Below are positions 12,501 through 21,957 of a DNA stretch of 64,000 bases, piece by piece. A model generated the notes under the pieces. The model did not search any database. It was not told the DNA's origin and was given only the letters and a program-made list of their open reading frames with translations. The translations under genes and the position numbers were made by a program. The stretch spans positions 868,001-932,000 of the forward strand of contig JANATG010000014.1 of NCBI GenBank assembly GCA_029449235.1. The letters run 5' to 3'. The first letter of the stretch is position 1. The number at the start of each line of letters is the position of its first letter. The stretch comes from Linnemannia schmuckeri. Its lineage: Eukaryota; Mortierellomycota; Mortierellomycetes; Mortierellales; Mortierellaceae.

Positions 12501-13543
12501 GGCGTGGGAGAAATTGGTGCAGCCCTTGAGCAAGGCGTTTCGGACATATAGGAAAATCTTCCAGAAGGCTAGTAACTCACCAAACAAGAAACTTTTTGAG
12601 GCAGCCGTCTCGCACCTCTACCGAATCAAGGCTCAGGAAAACGCTCTTCTTGACGCTGAAGGTGGTGGTGTGGATGGACCCACAACCGATGAGATTATCC
12701 AGGTCTGCATCCTCGAGTGTGGTCTCCAGGCGGACGGCAATGGCGGATCTTCGTTTGTAGAGTCCTTACAAGAACAAACAAACATCTTGCTGTTGGTTTT
12801 GGCTCAAGCACTGGCGGCATTGGACAAAGCAGGACCGTCATCAGGCTGGTTCTGGTTCGTTGAGGATTTGATCCAGTGTGCATTGGAACATGCCCACCTG
12901 ACAAAGCAGGCTGCTATCAAGGGCATCTTTTCTCGGCATGTCACTTATGCTGGACTCACCCGTATGACACTACTCTGCCACCGTGTACAGTTGATTGGTC
13001 GCAAGTCGCTTCCACGAGACCCTGTAAGCCAAGCAGCCCGGCTCCGGACTGTGAGGGAGCTGGAGGTGTTGTTTGCCGAGCAGATGACAGAGATATCCAA
13101 TTCTCCTCTTGGAATCCGCGCGGAGAGCGAGAGGAACGCCAAAGTCTTGAAGGAGCGCATGGACAAAGCTTGCATGGTTGCCAGGGGCGAAGGAACTATC
13201 TCCAAGGAGGAAAAAATGGAAATTTTCCGCGCGGTCAGCGAGCACATGCGCGGATCCGGACATTGGTACCAGTGCCCCAATGGCCATCCTGTAAGTCGCA
13301 ACTGATAATGAGATTGCCTGATAGCGATGTTGCTTTTCGCTAAACAAGCCAACCATCTTACGCTTACATCGATTTACTTATCTACTTAACAAACTGTAGT
13401 ACGCCATCGGAGAATGCGGCATGGCCATGGAGCAGGCACGCTGCCCTGAATGTGGAGCTTCGATCGGCGGCGGCGAGCATGCACTTCTTCAATCCAATAG
13501 ACGGGACCTTGAAATGGAAGGGCTGTATCGAGCGAGACGATAG
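6599..13543 (+). CDS. ZNFX1/Hrr1-like SF1 RNA helicase with NF-X1 and RZ-type zinc fingers
   Basis: UPF1-like superfamily 1 helicase of the NFX1-type zinc-finger family. Exons 6599-8796, 8896-10564, 10690-11056, 11162-13290 and 13400-13543 give 2168 residues. An RGG/GGR-rich RNA-binding-type tail covers about residues 8-60. Helicase motifs: P-loop KGPPGTGKTK near 735, Walker B IICEEAGEV near 1048, GDHLQLRP near 1074, RRMRPEISSL, TPYLGQLSKLR, DNYQGEEAKV, and a motif VI region TNVLLSRAQHG. A Cys/His-rich array of NF-X1 fingers (CGRSMPCGHVCPLSC, CGHACLRSC and others) covers about 1396-1667. The C-terminus is an RZ finger (GHWYQCPNGHPYAIGECG, then CPECGASIGG), as in ZNFX1 and RNF213. Known relatives act in small-RNA pathways: S. 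pombe Hrr1 in the RNA-dependent RNA polymerase complex and animal ZNFX1 in RNAi inheritance. A role in RNA silencing here is inferred. The start at 6599 was chosen because it lies just after a leader-intron acceptor. Confidence 0.93.
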
Positions 13544-13653
13544 TCAGTTCGTCGTTGCCTTCTTGCAAGGGATGGCGGAGGGCGTTACTGGATGATGGAC
13601 AGTTAGGGAGACAGTGGCAGAGTAGGCAATGGGAAGAAGACGGAGGGAAGAAG

Positions 13654-13659
13654 AATAAA
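13654..13659 (+). terminator. Polyadenylation signal AATAAA of the ZNFX1-like gene
   Basis: AATAAA lies 110 nt after the TAG stop at 13541-13543, in a spacer that opens no further conserved reading frame. Confidence 0.6.
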
Positions 13660-14944
13660 ATGAGAAGCGATTTATCATTCGTAACCAAGCAGAACGCTTT
13701 TTATCTCAACACTTTTTCAAGCCAACATAAACCGAAGCTATTTGCTCCGCACCACCACTGGCGGAAGAATCAGTGGGAGGAAGAGTGAAAAAAAATCCAC
13801 TTTTATTAACGTTCTCGGTCTGCTAGTCCTAAGATACAAACGAGAACTACTTCAACTAAACTTGATGCTCTAGTCAGGCAGAGAGTATATCACACACACG
13901 CACGCTGACTAGAATCTCACTCAGATCCAACAAAGCTCCGCATATGAAACCCCCATGAATATTCCCTTATACCATTACCAAAAAAAGAAGCCCAAGATCC
14001 CATAAAATTACAGGCCATTTGGTGGATTGTTGTTTGTGGGTCCCCAGTGGCGCAGATCGGGTGACATAATTCCCAATTCTCTGTATGGGGTTTCGGGGTT
14101 TGGCAAGCGACTAATTCGACAGAGGGCACGCGCAACCAAACAACTTTCCTTTACCGCGAGTTTTGCAGCCTAGGAGTGAATAACACCACACTGGAGTTTA
14201 CAAAAAACTGACTAAAGACGAATATATGCTCTAAGTTTGCCGACACTGGGAGGAAATCAGATAGGTCAAGCCTACATTGCTAAGCAAGCCTATATTGCTT
14301 GGCTAAAGAGCCGCTCCCTACCCTGTGGCAAGAGAAAATTGCCGCCTCTCCATTTACATAATAACCACTCTAACCACATCCCTCAGGTTGACCAGGGTGC
14401 CGCCTGTCCGCGGACAAAAGAGTCAATTATCACTCTTATCCAACCCCGTGTGATGCGCCGGTAGCGTCACGACCGTCGATACAACCGACACCCTGGAACT
14501 CTTTGCCATACACGATACAGAAATGTTGCCCGCGCAACCCGGTCCACAGAAGAGACAGGGCGATATCTAATCCATGGATGCTGAAGCATATGAGAATCAT
14601 TGCTTCAATCCGCACGTGTCACCATAGGGGCAGGTGCACCCAGAAACCATTGCCATCCGAGCAATGCATTCGGGAGGAAGAAACGTCAACTCTCCTTTCG
14701 GTTATAATTCCTTCCTTGTAAACGTGTAAAACACTTTTGTTTGTTGATATTCTGTTTGCCTGCTGTTATAGTTTGCTGGCTGGGAATTTTTTTTCCTGTA
14801 ATTAAAAGCCGTTTCTGCTGCTGAATGCGGTTGTTGGTTGTGTTGAGAAGTGAGAAAGAAGAAAAGGTAAAGGAGACAAGAGGGAGAGGAAAAAGAAAAT
14901 CGATGACGACATCGTAGATAATTATCACGTGATGTATTTTTAAG

Positions 14945-14952
14945 TATAAATA
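14945..14952 (+). promoter_or_regulatory. TATA box (TATAAATA) with upstream E-box
   Basis: TATAAATA sits about 20 bp after a TCACGTGA palindrome and about 30 bp before a CT-rich stretch where transcription would be expected to start. It is the best core-promoter candidate for the gene at 15500-17083. Confidence 0.5.
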
Positions 14953-15239
14953 CAGCCGGACTCTGTAGCCAATTTTTTCCGTTCACCCTTTCACTTTTCT
15001 TTCCTTCACCCTCACACTTCCCCTTCCTTTCACTCCACCTCCTTCCATTCCTTGCCTCCCCTCCTCTGCTGCATTCACTTCCCTCCCCTTCCCTCACCCA
15101 CACACACACACGTGCCAAAAATCATACCCACGCTTACAAAGCATTCACCTTCACCCTCACACTCTGTTTGCAGCAGAGATCCCCCTTTAATTCCTTCAGC
15201 ATAACACACACTCTTGCTGCCAAACAAGCCTCAACTCTG

Positions 15240-15370
15240 GTAAGCGCTGATACCGACGCTGATCGGAGTTGCAATCGCAAGTTTAGTCCATGCTTACACT
15301 ACTCTCTCTCCCCTTGTATTATATACTCACTCGATCTACTCTGCGACCCTAAAATAAATTCTTGAAACAG
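15240..15370 (+). other. Putative 5' UTR intron
   Basis: The donor CTG|GTAAGC at 15240 and the acceptor GAAACAG ending at 15370 bound a 131-nt segment inside the predicted leader of the gene at 15500. Size and signals match the coding introns in this window. It is unsupported by coding continuity because it is in the leader. Confidence 0.4.
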
Positions 15371-15499
15371 CGCTGCTCTTTATTGCTCTCTTACCTGGTT
15401 GACGGTACACTTGTCTCTCTCTCCTTCCTTCCCTCTCTGTCTCGCTCTCACTGTCTTTTCATCTGGCCACGGGTTGTTCGCTCTGTCTGTCTCTCATTT

Positions 15500-17083
15500 A
15501 TGCACGGCTCTTGCGGATACGGTTTACTCGATACTGACACCCACTTTTCATACTTGAACAAGATGGAAGTCATTTGGAAAGACCACTTCCAGGGGCTGTT
15601 GTCTAAAGAAGAGACATCGTCATTGAGTTTGCCCTCACCCTCGCCCGAGTTGTCTCCCGCACAAGCATGGAGCCATGAGCACAGCGCAGACGCAGACTCT
15701 CTTCCATCACCATCCCTTAAATTACCGCACGTACAGACTTGGTCTCTGAAACAGCCTTTTCAGCAGCAGCCCGTCAATAATAAGGACGACATAGCCGCAG
15801 CAAATCCAACCCCTCTCCCATCGCCCCCACTCGACTTGTCGATCAGATCACCATGGATCGAGAGCGAGAACAACGTTTTTGATTCTCTGTTCGAGTCGCA
15901 CACTGGACATGTGTTCTCAGAGTATGGCACCGCACCTTCCTCGGGTCTCGAGCTTAATGCCTCACAGTTGGAGTCTGGACACGGCCATGGCATCTTAGAC
16001 TCATACACCAAACCTAAATACGGTACCACGAGCCCATCATTGGGAGTTGGCGCAGAGTTGAACACGGACCTGCCAGTGGAGGGTCTTATGGCATCCTTCA
16101 TGAGCGCTGAGGACTTGGTGCAGGCGCTCGTCACTCCCGTCTCAGAACTGATCGAGACTGGAGATATCAACGACAATGCAACGTCTGCTACCCCGTTCTG
16201 TGTTCGGCTCAACGACCTCTTTGTCGAAACGGCTGCCGAGGACGGGAAGATCGGTCAGGGTAACCCAACGACCATCGACTGCTCTCATCTTCCTCCACCT
16301 CAAGACACCGTCACCGCGGACTCAATCCCTGCTGCTGCGCCTCGAAGAGTTCGATTCGACATGACACCCCACATCAGGTTGCTCGACCCGACACGAGTGA
16401 CGGGTCCTCCCAAGCAGCCAGATGAGGAGGACATTGACGACATTATGCGTAACGCTCGGTGGGAGTATCGCTGGGACAAGGATCTTCGTCAGGAGCATAA
16501 GCGCGCCAAGTGGGCGTCACTCAACGCCCATCTCCATGCAGCCTTCCCGGTCGATGAACAAGATGAGCAGGCATCTGATGAACAACAAAGTGACCAACAC
16601 TCAGCTGAGGATTGCTCCTCCAAGAAACGTAACATCGACAGCGACGGCATCGACGACTCTTTGGCTTATGAGCGTCCTGCCAAGAAGAGTCGAGTTGCCG
16701 AGCATGCATCCAACGAAACCTCGTCCAGCAACCCCCTTTCCGACGAGCACACAGTCGACCAGCTCGGAGTCGAGGAGATTATGGTCAACAACGACACAGC
16801 CACCGATCGCCCAGCTGGCGCCGACCCACCCAACGATCAAGTAGTTGATGTGGTGTCAGCCATCAAGATGCATGTGACTGTGGAGTCGCAAGCTGAGGAT
16901 CTTGCATTGAGCCAACACCCAGACTTTGACGAGATGATCAAAGATGACGAAATCGGACGATCTTTCCGCCTCTTTCGCTGGAACCTCCACTACCCTACCT
17001 TGCAGACCGAGGAGTCCCAGGAGGACGAGGAGTTCCAAGAGGACGAGGAGTTTCAGGAGGATTCTGACGATTTGGAGTTGTGA
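15500..17083 (+). CDS. Unrecognised acidic disordered protein with an RVxF-like motif
   Basis: An intronless frame encodes 527 residues from the first ATG at 15500; a second ATG at 15563 (MEVIWKDHFQG) has a better start context and may be the real one, giving 506 residues. I do not recognise the family. The N-terminal half is rich in Ser and Pro, with repeated LPSPS/LPSPPL-type segments. The most ordered-looking block is around 16336-16545: APRRVRFDMTPHIRLLDP, then a charged segment with IMRNARWEYRWDKDL. RRVRF resembles the RVxF docking motif of protein phosphatase 1 partners, but such motifs occur by chance. A KKRN/KKSR basic cluster could be a nuclear signal. The C-terminus ends in acidic tandem repeats (EDEEFQ units at about 17020-17060). 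Sustained biased composition over 500 codons argues it is a real gene. Confidence 0.7.
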   Translation: MHGSCGYGLLDTDTHFSYLNKMEVIWKDHFQGLLSKEETSSLSLPSPSPELSPAQAWSHEHSADADSLPSPSLKLPHVQTWSLKQPFQQQPVNNKDDIAAANPTPLPSPPLDLSIRSPWIESENNVFDSLFESHTGHVFSEYGTAPSSGLELNASQLESGHGHGILDSYTKPKYGTTSPSLGVGAELNTDLPVEGLMASFMSAEDLVQALVTPVSELIETGDINDNATSATPFCVRLNDLFVETAAEDGKIGQGNPTTIDCSHLPPPQDTVTADSIPAAAPRRVRFDMTPHIRLLDPTRVTGPPKQPDEEDIDDIMRNARWEYRWDKDLRQEHKRAKWASLNAHLHAAFPVDEQDEQASDEQQSDQHSAEDCSSKKRNIDSDGIDDSLAYERPAKKSRVAEHASNETSSSNPLSDEHTVDQLGVEEIMVNNDTATDRPAGADPPNDQVVDVVSAIKMHVTVESQAEDLALSQHPDFDEMIKDDEIGRSFRLFRWNLHYPTLQTEESQEDEEFQEDEEFQEDSDDLEL

Positions 17084-17649
17084 AGGCGGCGACGGCGATG
17101 ACGATGAATTGGGCCATCTCCCACAGCAAAGCTTGATTGCCATGCAGGTGGTTTCCTTCGTCGTCTGTATTATACTTGTAAAAAATAATAAATCCTTCAT
17201 ATTGTACAATAATCATGACCGCCTTCGAAACTCTTGAAAGACGACATGTCAGGCACCCATTTTCGATATGGCGGCTGACAGCGCGCCTTTTATTTTTTGT
17301 TGAAAGGACCATAATGGCGGTGCGGGACGATGCGCGGTTTTGGAGATTGTTCAGCCCACCTATGACGACGATGACGCCCATTGACAGAAGTTTGTGCTTC
17401 CCTGCTTTCTCAGGGGACTAAACAAGTCGAAAGGGGAAAGAACAAAACGGAAACACAAAAAAAGGAAGAGCCTAGACCTTGCTGGGGACTCCAACTCTTT
17501 TGCTTTGCGCCATGGGAATGCATCGCCTGCATTTTTTTTTTTTTTTTTTACTTCTCTTTTTCTTCATTTCTTGTGATTCCACCACACTGCACTCTTCCTT
17601 CTTAACACCGACTAAACCTGTCACCTTTTTTTACAGCAACTAGCGAGCA
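17084..17649. other. Intergenic region between the acidic protein gene and the first F-box gene
   Basis: 566 bp. It holds the 3' UTR of the upstream gene and the promoter of the F-box gene. An 18-nt T-run at 17532-17549 is followed by a pyrimidine-rich leader and a TTTTTTACAG sequence ending at 17637, which could be a leader-intron acceptor 12 bases before the ATG. No gene is seen. Confidence 0.5.
17187..17192 (+). terminator. Polyadenylation signal AATAAA
   Basis: AATAAA lies 104 nt after the stop codon of the acidic protein gene. Confidence 0.55.
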
Positions 17650-19638
17650 ATGGCAACCCCAATCATAACATCCATTGCTAACAACGTGATCAACGTCGAT
17701 GGCGACAATGGCGACGATGACCGAATGCGACAGAACCCAACCCACCTTCCAGAGATATTGCTCCTTATCGGTCGTCACCTTTCACAGGGCGAACTCACCA
17801 GTTGCGTACGCGTCTCCCATGTCTGGCACCACTATCTCGAACCTTTACTCTGGAGCAACGTGTCTCTCATCCGTCCGCCTCTTAGTAACAACAACAACAA
17901 CAACAACAGCAGCAGCAAAATCAACAACAATGAACGCAACGACCACCGCTACCGAGACATGGACCACAGTGCCGCGCATGAAGCCTCGGTTATCAAGAAC
18001 GTTCGTCACCTGCGTTCCCTTGACATTGAGCATTTCCATAGTCCCTTCTTGCTTCACCAATTGATCCCCGTCCTCCAGAACCGTTTGTTCAGTTTGTCAG
18101 TTGAAGAGTACAACTCGGCCGTTCGACAGATCCTGAAACAGAACGCGCAATCCCTCCACACGTTTGTCTGTAGGAATGTGACGAGTCGGCAACGTCAACA
18201 TCATTCTCTCCCACAGCCTGCTCATGAAGCGACCGAGCTCTGGGAGACACTGTCATTGGTCACTTTCCTGTCAGAGCTGACGTTATCGATGGCCTGTGTG
18301 TTCAGAAATGACCTGGAGATATTCTTCCAGATCTGTGAGCGGTTGACGGTCTTGTCGTTGGAAAATGGGTCTGTCGCGAATTTGTCGCCTCTCTTTATAA
18401 ATCCGTTGACGAACCTGAGACGATTGCTCTTGCATAGAGTGAGCGTGAGTCCCCTTCGAGAGCTAGATTTTATTGCCAAGTGCCCAAACCTCGAACACCT
18501 GGCCTGGCGTCCGCTCGACAGTACACCGCTCAATCCCTTCATGTTCCACCTTGTCACTCTTGCGCCCGACCGCCTCGCCAAGATCACGTCTCTTGACGTC
18601 TCCCAGACCGATCTTTTTGACAAGCAGCTGGCGACAATCCTCTCATCCGGCTTACGTCTGACGCGACTAATCGCGGTCCATTCGCCGTTCGGAGCCTACT
18701 GTGCCGACCAGGTCGTTTGTTCAATGGCCGAAACCCTCGAGGAACTCGATGTTCGACAGTGTCATCTCATGGTTCAGAACCCAATGATTCAGATTATGTT
18801 GATGACCTGCCGGCGGCTTCGATCTTTCCGTGCGGACGAAATCTCGGTGAACGACATGAGCAAGAGCTCCTTCTTTTGCAACCCGACTTCCGCCTGGTCC
18901 CAACCGCGATTCGCAAGACCTGCTTCTTCCACCACTACTGGAAGTCCTGTGGCCGGAGCAGGTATGGTAGTGCCAGCTCCGACTTCAGCCCCACTTTCGT
19001 CAATGAGAATGTTGGGCAAGCTGATGCAAGGGGAGTGGCAATGGGCTTGCTTGGAGCTGGAGGAGTTAGATGTGACATTTGTTGGAAGTAACCTTCAACA
19101 ACATCTGCTGTTGAATGGACTGCCGTTGGTCTATTCGCAGTTGGCCCAGTTAACGGAGCTCCGGCGGTTGGTCTATGGTTGGAAGAGTAGCAGTGATGAG
19201 CGCAGAATGTCCTCCAGTGCGGGTTCGACATTCGGGTCTGTCGACAGTGCTGTCGGATTGAGCTCGTCAAGAGGCTCACCGTCAACGTCAAAAAGTTCAC
19301 CGCCATCGTCAACAGCGTCGTCGCCATCTTTCACGTCATCATCAGCATCGTCGCCGTCGTCATCGCCGAGGTTAGCAGGCTTCACGGAAACACAAAAGTC
19401 ACCTCACTTCAGAGCAGGGCTCAGGCGATTGTGGAAACTGACACAGTTAAGAGTGTTTGATGTGGAAAAGATCCAGAATCCGGATTTTTCGGTGAGTGAT
19501 GTGAGGTGGATTGGCAAGCGTTGGGAAGGACTGAGGAGGATCCTGGGCAGACTGAGCATAGAACCTATGACGGAGTTGGCTATTCAGGACTTGGTACAGA
19601 AAGAGTTTCCCCATATTACCCATCTCCAGGAGAATTAA
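17650..19638 (+). CDS. F-box / leucine-rich-repeat protein
   Basis: Single-exon frame of 662 residues. An F-box-like segment lies at about residues 35-75 (LPEILLLIGRHLSQGELTSC, then VWHHYLEPLLWSNV), followed by irregular LRR-like repeats (LRSLDIEHF, LSELTLSMA, LRRLLLHRV, ITSLDVSQTD, LEELDVRQC). F-box proteins link substrates to Skp1-Cul1 ubiquitin ligases; the LRR part would bind the target, which is unknown. Low-complexity inserts interrupt it: Asn/Ser near residue 80 and a Ser-rich stretch at about 19210-19370. The C-terminal block (LRRLWKLTQLRVFDVEKIQN, then VRWIGKRWEGLRRI) matches the layout of the tail-to-tail neighbour at 19773-21500, so the two are probably paralogues. The ATG context (gagcaATGg) is good and no upstream in-frame ATG competes. 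Confidence 0.85.
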   Translation: MATPIITSIANNVINVDGDNGDDDRMRQNPTHLPEILLLIGRHLSQGELTSCVRVSHVWHHYLEPLLWSNVSLIRPPLSNNNNNNNSSSKINNNERNDHRYRDMDHSAAHEASVIKNVRHLRSLDIEHFHSPFLLHQLIPVLQNRLFSLSVEEYNSAVRQILKQNAQSLHTFVCRNVTSRQRQHHSLPQPAHEATELWETLSLVTFLSELTLSMACVFRNDLEIFFQICERLTVLSLENGSVANLSPLFINPLTNLRRLLLHRVSVSPLRELDFIAKCPNLEHLAWRPLDSTPLNPFMFHLVTLAPDRLAKITSLDVSQTDLFDKQLATILSSGLRLTRLIAVHSPFGAYCADQVVCSMAETLEELDVRQCHLMVQNPMIQIMLMTCRRLRSFRADEISVNDMSKSSFFCNPTSAWSQPRFARPASSTTTGSPVAGAGMVVPAPTSAPLSSMRMLGKLMQGEWQWACLELEELDVTFVGSNLQQHLLLNGLPLVYSQLAQLTELRRLVYGWKSSSDERRMSSSAGSTFGSVDSAVGLSSSRGSPSTSKSSPPSSTASSPSFTSSSASSPSSSPRLAGFTETQKSPHFRAGLRRLWKLTQLRVFDVEKIQNPDFSVSDVRWIGKRWEGLRRILGRLSIEPMTELAIQDLVQKEFPHITHLQEN

Positions 19639-19677
19639 TAACAACATATTTATCAAAACACGACAGGAATTGTACAT

Positions 19678-19683
19678 TTTATT
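19678..19683 (-). terminator. Polyadenylation signal (AATAAA on the minus strand) of the second F-box gene
   Basis: TTTATT on the plus strand, about 90 nt past the minus-strand stop at 19773 and only 40 bp from the stop of the plus-strand F-box gene. Confidence 0.5.
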
Positions 19684-19772
19684 CTTTTGGGTATGTAAGG
19701 GAGATATAACTGCAAGTTCGTTGCTTTTGCAAATACACTGCTATTGTCGCTGCTGCATCTGCTTGCTGAATG

Positions 19773-21500
19773 CTAGAATAAAGTGACTTTGCACATATCA
19801 ATGGAGACAAGACGAACATCCGGTCGTAGTTCACGGAGCTTGCTTTCAAGTCTAGCCCGCCTCCTCTTCTCCTTATGTAGCACCCCTCGGACCATGCGCA
19901 AACTCTTCCAAGCATTGGCAATCCATTGGATTTCGTCCACATCCATCTTGCACAGGACCAGCCCTTCAAACCGAAACTCTTCCAGCTGCTTCAGTGTCGC
20001 CAGTTGAGCAAGTCCATATTTCAGTCGAAAGTCCATCGAGTCTGGCTCATCCTTCTTGAGAGTCGTCATCAAAGGTGTGCTACCGATCGCATGTTGTAGT
20101 CGTCGCGCTCCTGCAGCAGCCGCTCCGCCACCGCCGCCTCCACCGTTTCCTGCCGCCCCAGCCCCTGTCGCAGCGCCCATTCCCGCGCCCATTCCCATAC
20201 CCATTCCAAGCCCCATCCATGTCCTAGGTGTCACACCGCCGCCAGCCGCAATCCCAGATCCAGCTCCTATCCTCGAGTTTTCTGCTGCCGGTCCAAACGT
20301 CAAGATTTTGAGCCGCGTCAGTCGAGCCAATTGCTCATAGACACGGAACTGTATGGTTTTGTCCTGAGCAATCTCGGTCAAATTGAGGGTCAAAATCTCG
20401 AGCTGTAGACATTGGATCTGTGGCTCTTGGATCAGAACCCTGGCAGGGATGTCGGACGCCTGGAAGGAGACCAACCTCTGACAATAGACCATGATGGCGT
20501 GAATCATTTCCGGCGTGACATCCCAGCAGGTCCGGACATCGAGATGTTGGAGAGCCCGACTTTGATTGCGGACTAAAATCTTGAAGCATGCAGGTCCAAA
20601 GGATGATCGAGAGGCGTCAAGAAAGGTCAAGTGCGGAGACTTTTGCATAATCTGCGCCATGATTGAATCAGAGCTTTCACAGCGGCTCAAGTCCAAGGCC
20701 GTCAGACGAGGACATGTTGTTGGTAGGGCAAGTGCGTCAGTTGTGATAGGTGTCCGGGCGCGTGCCTTCCAACTGAAAGTCGCCAGGTTCGGACATGACG
20801 CCACCAACTTAAATTGCTGTTTCGGATCCATATCGACTGCCAAAAGAGCCAAGGAGTCGATATTGGGGAAATGGATCGGGTCGGAGGGGAAAGAATGGAT
20901 ATTTGTTGAGGAAAGGGTGATGGAGTGCAATTGTTGCAAGAGTTGATAGAATGGTTGTGCTTGAGATTCAGAGACAGTGGACCGTGTCAATGTCAGAGTG
21001 CGAAGATGCTGACACTGGACCATGACTGAAAACATGTCGTCGACTAAGTCAGGCGGCCGATAGACCGAGGCCAATTCGGAATATTGCTCCTCCCAATGGA
21101 TATGGACCAGTGTGGCGGCATTGCGAAGGATAAGGGACCTCAAGGTGGCAGAGGAGTGATGAAAAACTCGAAGGCGATTAAGTCGGACGATGTGGGGGAG
21201 GATAAGGAGGGAGATGGGGCTTTGACAGCCCCTGTAGCGGATGGAAGTGATATGTCGGGCGAGTCGCTGGATGGTGGGCGGGTCGGGGAGGATACGGACT
21301 TGACGTTCTGCGTCGACAAAGTAGGACTGAAGGAGCTGCTTTTCAAAGTTGAGGTCTGCCCAGAGGACGGGTTCGAGGGCGGCGTGCCAGGTGGAACAAA
21401 CCTGGAAACAGGCGATGAGTTCCCGTTTGGCAAGGAAGCGGCCAATGTTGACTAGGATCTCTGGAAGGAGCAGGGGGCTCTTGACGGGCGACAATGTCAT
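19773..21500 (-). CDS. F-box / leucine-rich-repeat protein with Gly/Ala-rich insert
   Basis: Single-exon frame of 575 residues on the minus strand, starting MTLSPVKSPLLLPEIL. The F-box-like segment is at about residues 10-50 (LLPEILVNIGRFLAKRELIA, then WHAALEPVLWADLNF). LRR-like repeats follow (LNRLRVFHHS, LRTLTLTRS, LTALDLSRCESSD, LTFLDASRSSFG, LQHLDVRTCWDV). Just before the C-terminal block lies a Gly/Met/Ala-rich insert (plus positions about 20110-20270) with (GM)n, (GA)n and Gly7 stretches. The C-terminal block (LATLKQLEEFRFEG, then VDEIQWIANAWKSLRMVRG) corresponds to the end of the plus-strand F-box neighbour. It is probably a substrate adaptor of an SCF ubiquitin ligase; the target is unknown. 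Confidence 0.85.
   Translation of the reverse strand: MTLSPVKSPLLLPEILVNIGRFLAKRELIACFQVCSTWHAALEPVLWADLNFEKQLLQSYFVDAERQVRILPDPPTIQRLARHITSIRYRGCQSPISLLILPHIVRLNRLRVFHHSSATLRSLILRNAATLVHIHWEEQYSELASVYRPPDLVDDMFSVMVQCQHLRTLTLTRSTVSESQAQPFYQLLQQLHSITLSSTNIHSFPSDPIHFPNIDSLALLAVDMDPKQQFKLVASCPNLATFSWKARARTPITTDALALPTTCPRLTALDLSRCESSDSIMAQIMQKSPHLTFLDASRSSFGPACFKILVRNQSRALQHLDVRTCWDVTPEMIHAIMVYCQRLVSFQASDIPARVLIQEPQIQCLQLEILTLNLTEIAQDKTIQFRVYEQLARLTRLKILTFGPAAENSRIGAGSGIAAGGGVTPRTWMGLGMGMGMGAGMGAATGAGAAGNGGGGGGGAAAAGARRLQHAIGSTPLMTTLKKDEPDSMDFRLKYGLAQLATLKQLEEFRFEGLVLCKMDVDEIQWIANAWKSLRMVRGVLHKEKRRRARLESKLRELRPDVRLVSIDMCKVTLF
19776..19781 (+). terminator. Candidate polyadenylation signal AATAAA of the first F-box gene
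   Basis: This is the first plus-strand AATAAA after the stop at 19638. It lies inside the last codons of the convergent minus-strand F-box gene, so its use would create overlapping transcripts. A non-canonical nearer signal is also possible. Confidence 0.4.
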
Positions 21501-21957
21501 TGAGCGTGCGAACAGAGGTGGTTATGTCTCAAACTGCGAAGCGAATGGAGGCGAAGGGGTAAAGAGTAAGGGGTGAGAAATGAGAAGTGAGAGATGAGAG
21601 AAGGATGAGGAGAAAGAAGGAGGAGGACGAGAGTGGAGGGAGGGCGAGAGAGAAGGATGGAGACAAGGGAGGGAAGGGAAGGAGAAGAGTAGAGAGTGGG
21701 ATGAGACGAAAGAGGCATAAGGTGTGAGCAAGTTGCAATACATAGACTTAGAAAGAGCACAGAGCGTGTGCAAATTGCATGGTAGGTCTTGTGACTGCCA
21801 TGTTTCGCACGCCTTTGGTGCAATGAATAATTGAATAGTCGTGCCTGGGCCTTGTTGATCTCTCACTCTCACTCCTTTTTATCGTCCAACGCGGCATCGT
21901 CATACTAGTCAGCACGTGCAAGGAACCATTGCCGACAATCGGACACCACTCGCCACC
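21501..21957. promoter_or_regulatory. Divergent promoter between the F-box gene (-) and TTI1 (+)
   Basis: 457 bp separate the two start codons. 21577-21715 is strongly purine-rich on the plus strand, which makes a pyrimidine-rich leader for the minus-strand F-box gene. A CACGTG E-box lies at 21914-21919, 38 bp before the TTI1 ATG. No separate gene is seen. Confidence 0.55.

Larger units (their letters stand above)
13544..15499. other. Intergenic region, about 1.95 kb
   Basis: No gene is recognisable. 13660-14700 has neutral composition with only short frames, plus an 18-bp tandem duplication at 14267-14302 (caagcctacattgctaag followed by a near copy). From about 14830 it becomes promoter-like for the gene at 15500: a CACGTG E-box at 14926-14931, TATAAATA at 14945-14952, then a long pyrimidine-rich stretch at 14975-15110 typical of fungal transcription starts. 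Confidence 0.55.

Noticed and set aside
13660..14830. Possible transposon or LTR remnant
   Set aside because: No terminal repeats, no coding remnant and only an 18-bp tandem duplication were seen.
19210..19370. Ser-rich stretch of the first F-box gene as an intron
   Set aside because: No matching donor and acceptor flank it and the frame stays open; the neighbouring paralogue also has a low-complexity insert at this place.
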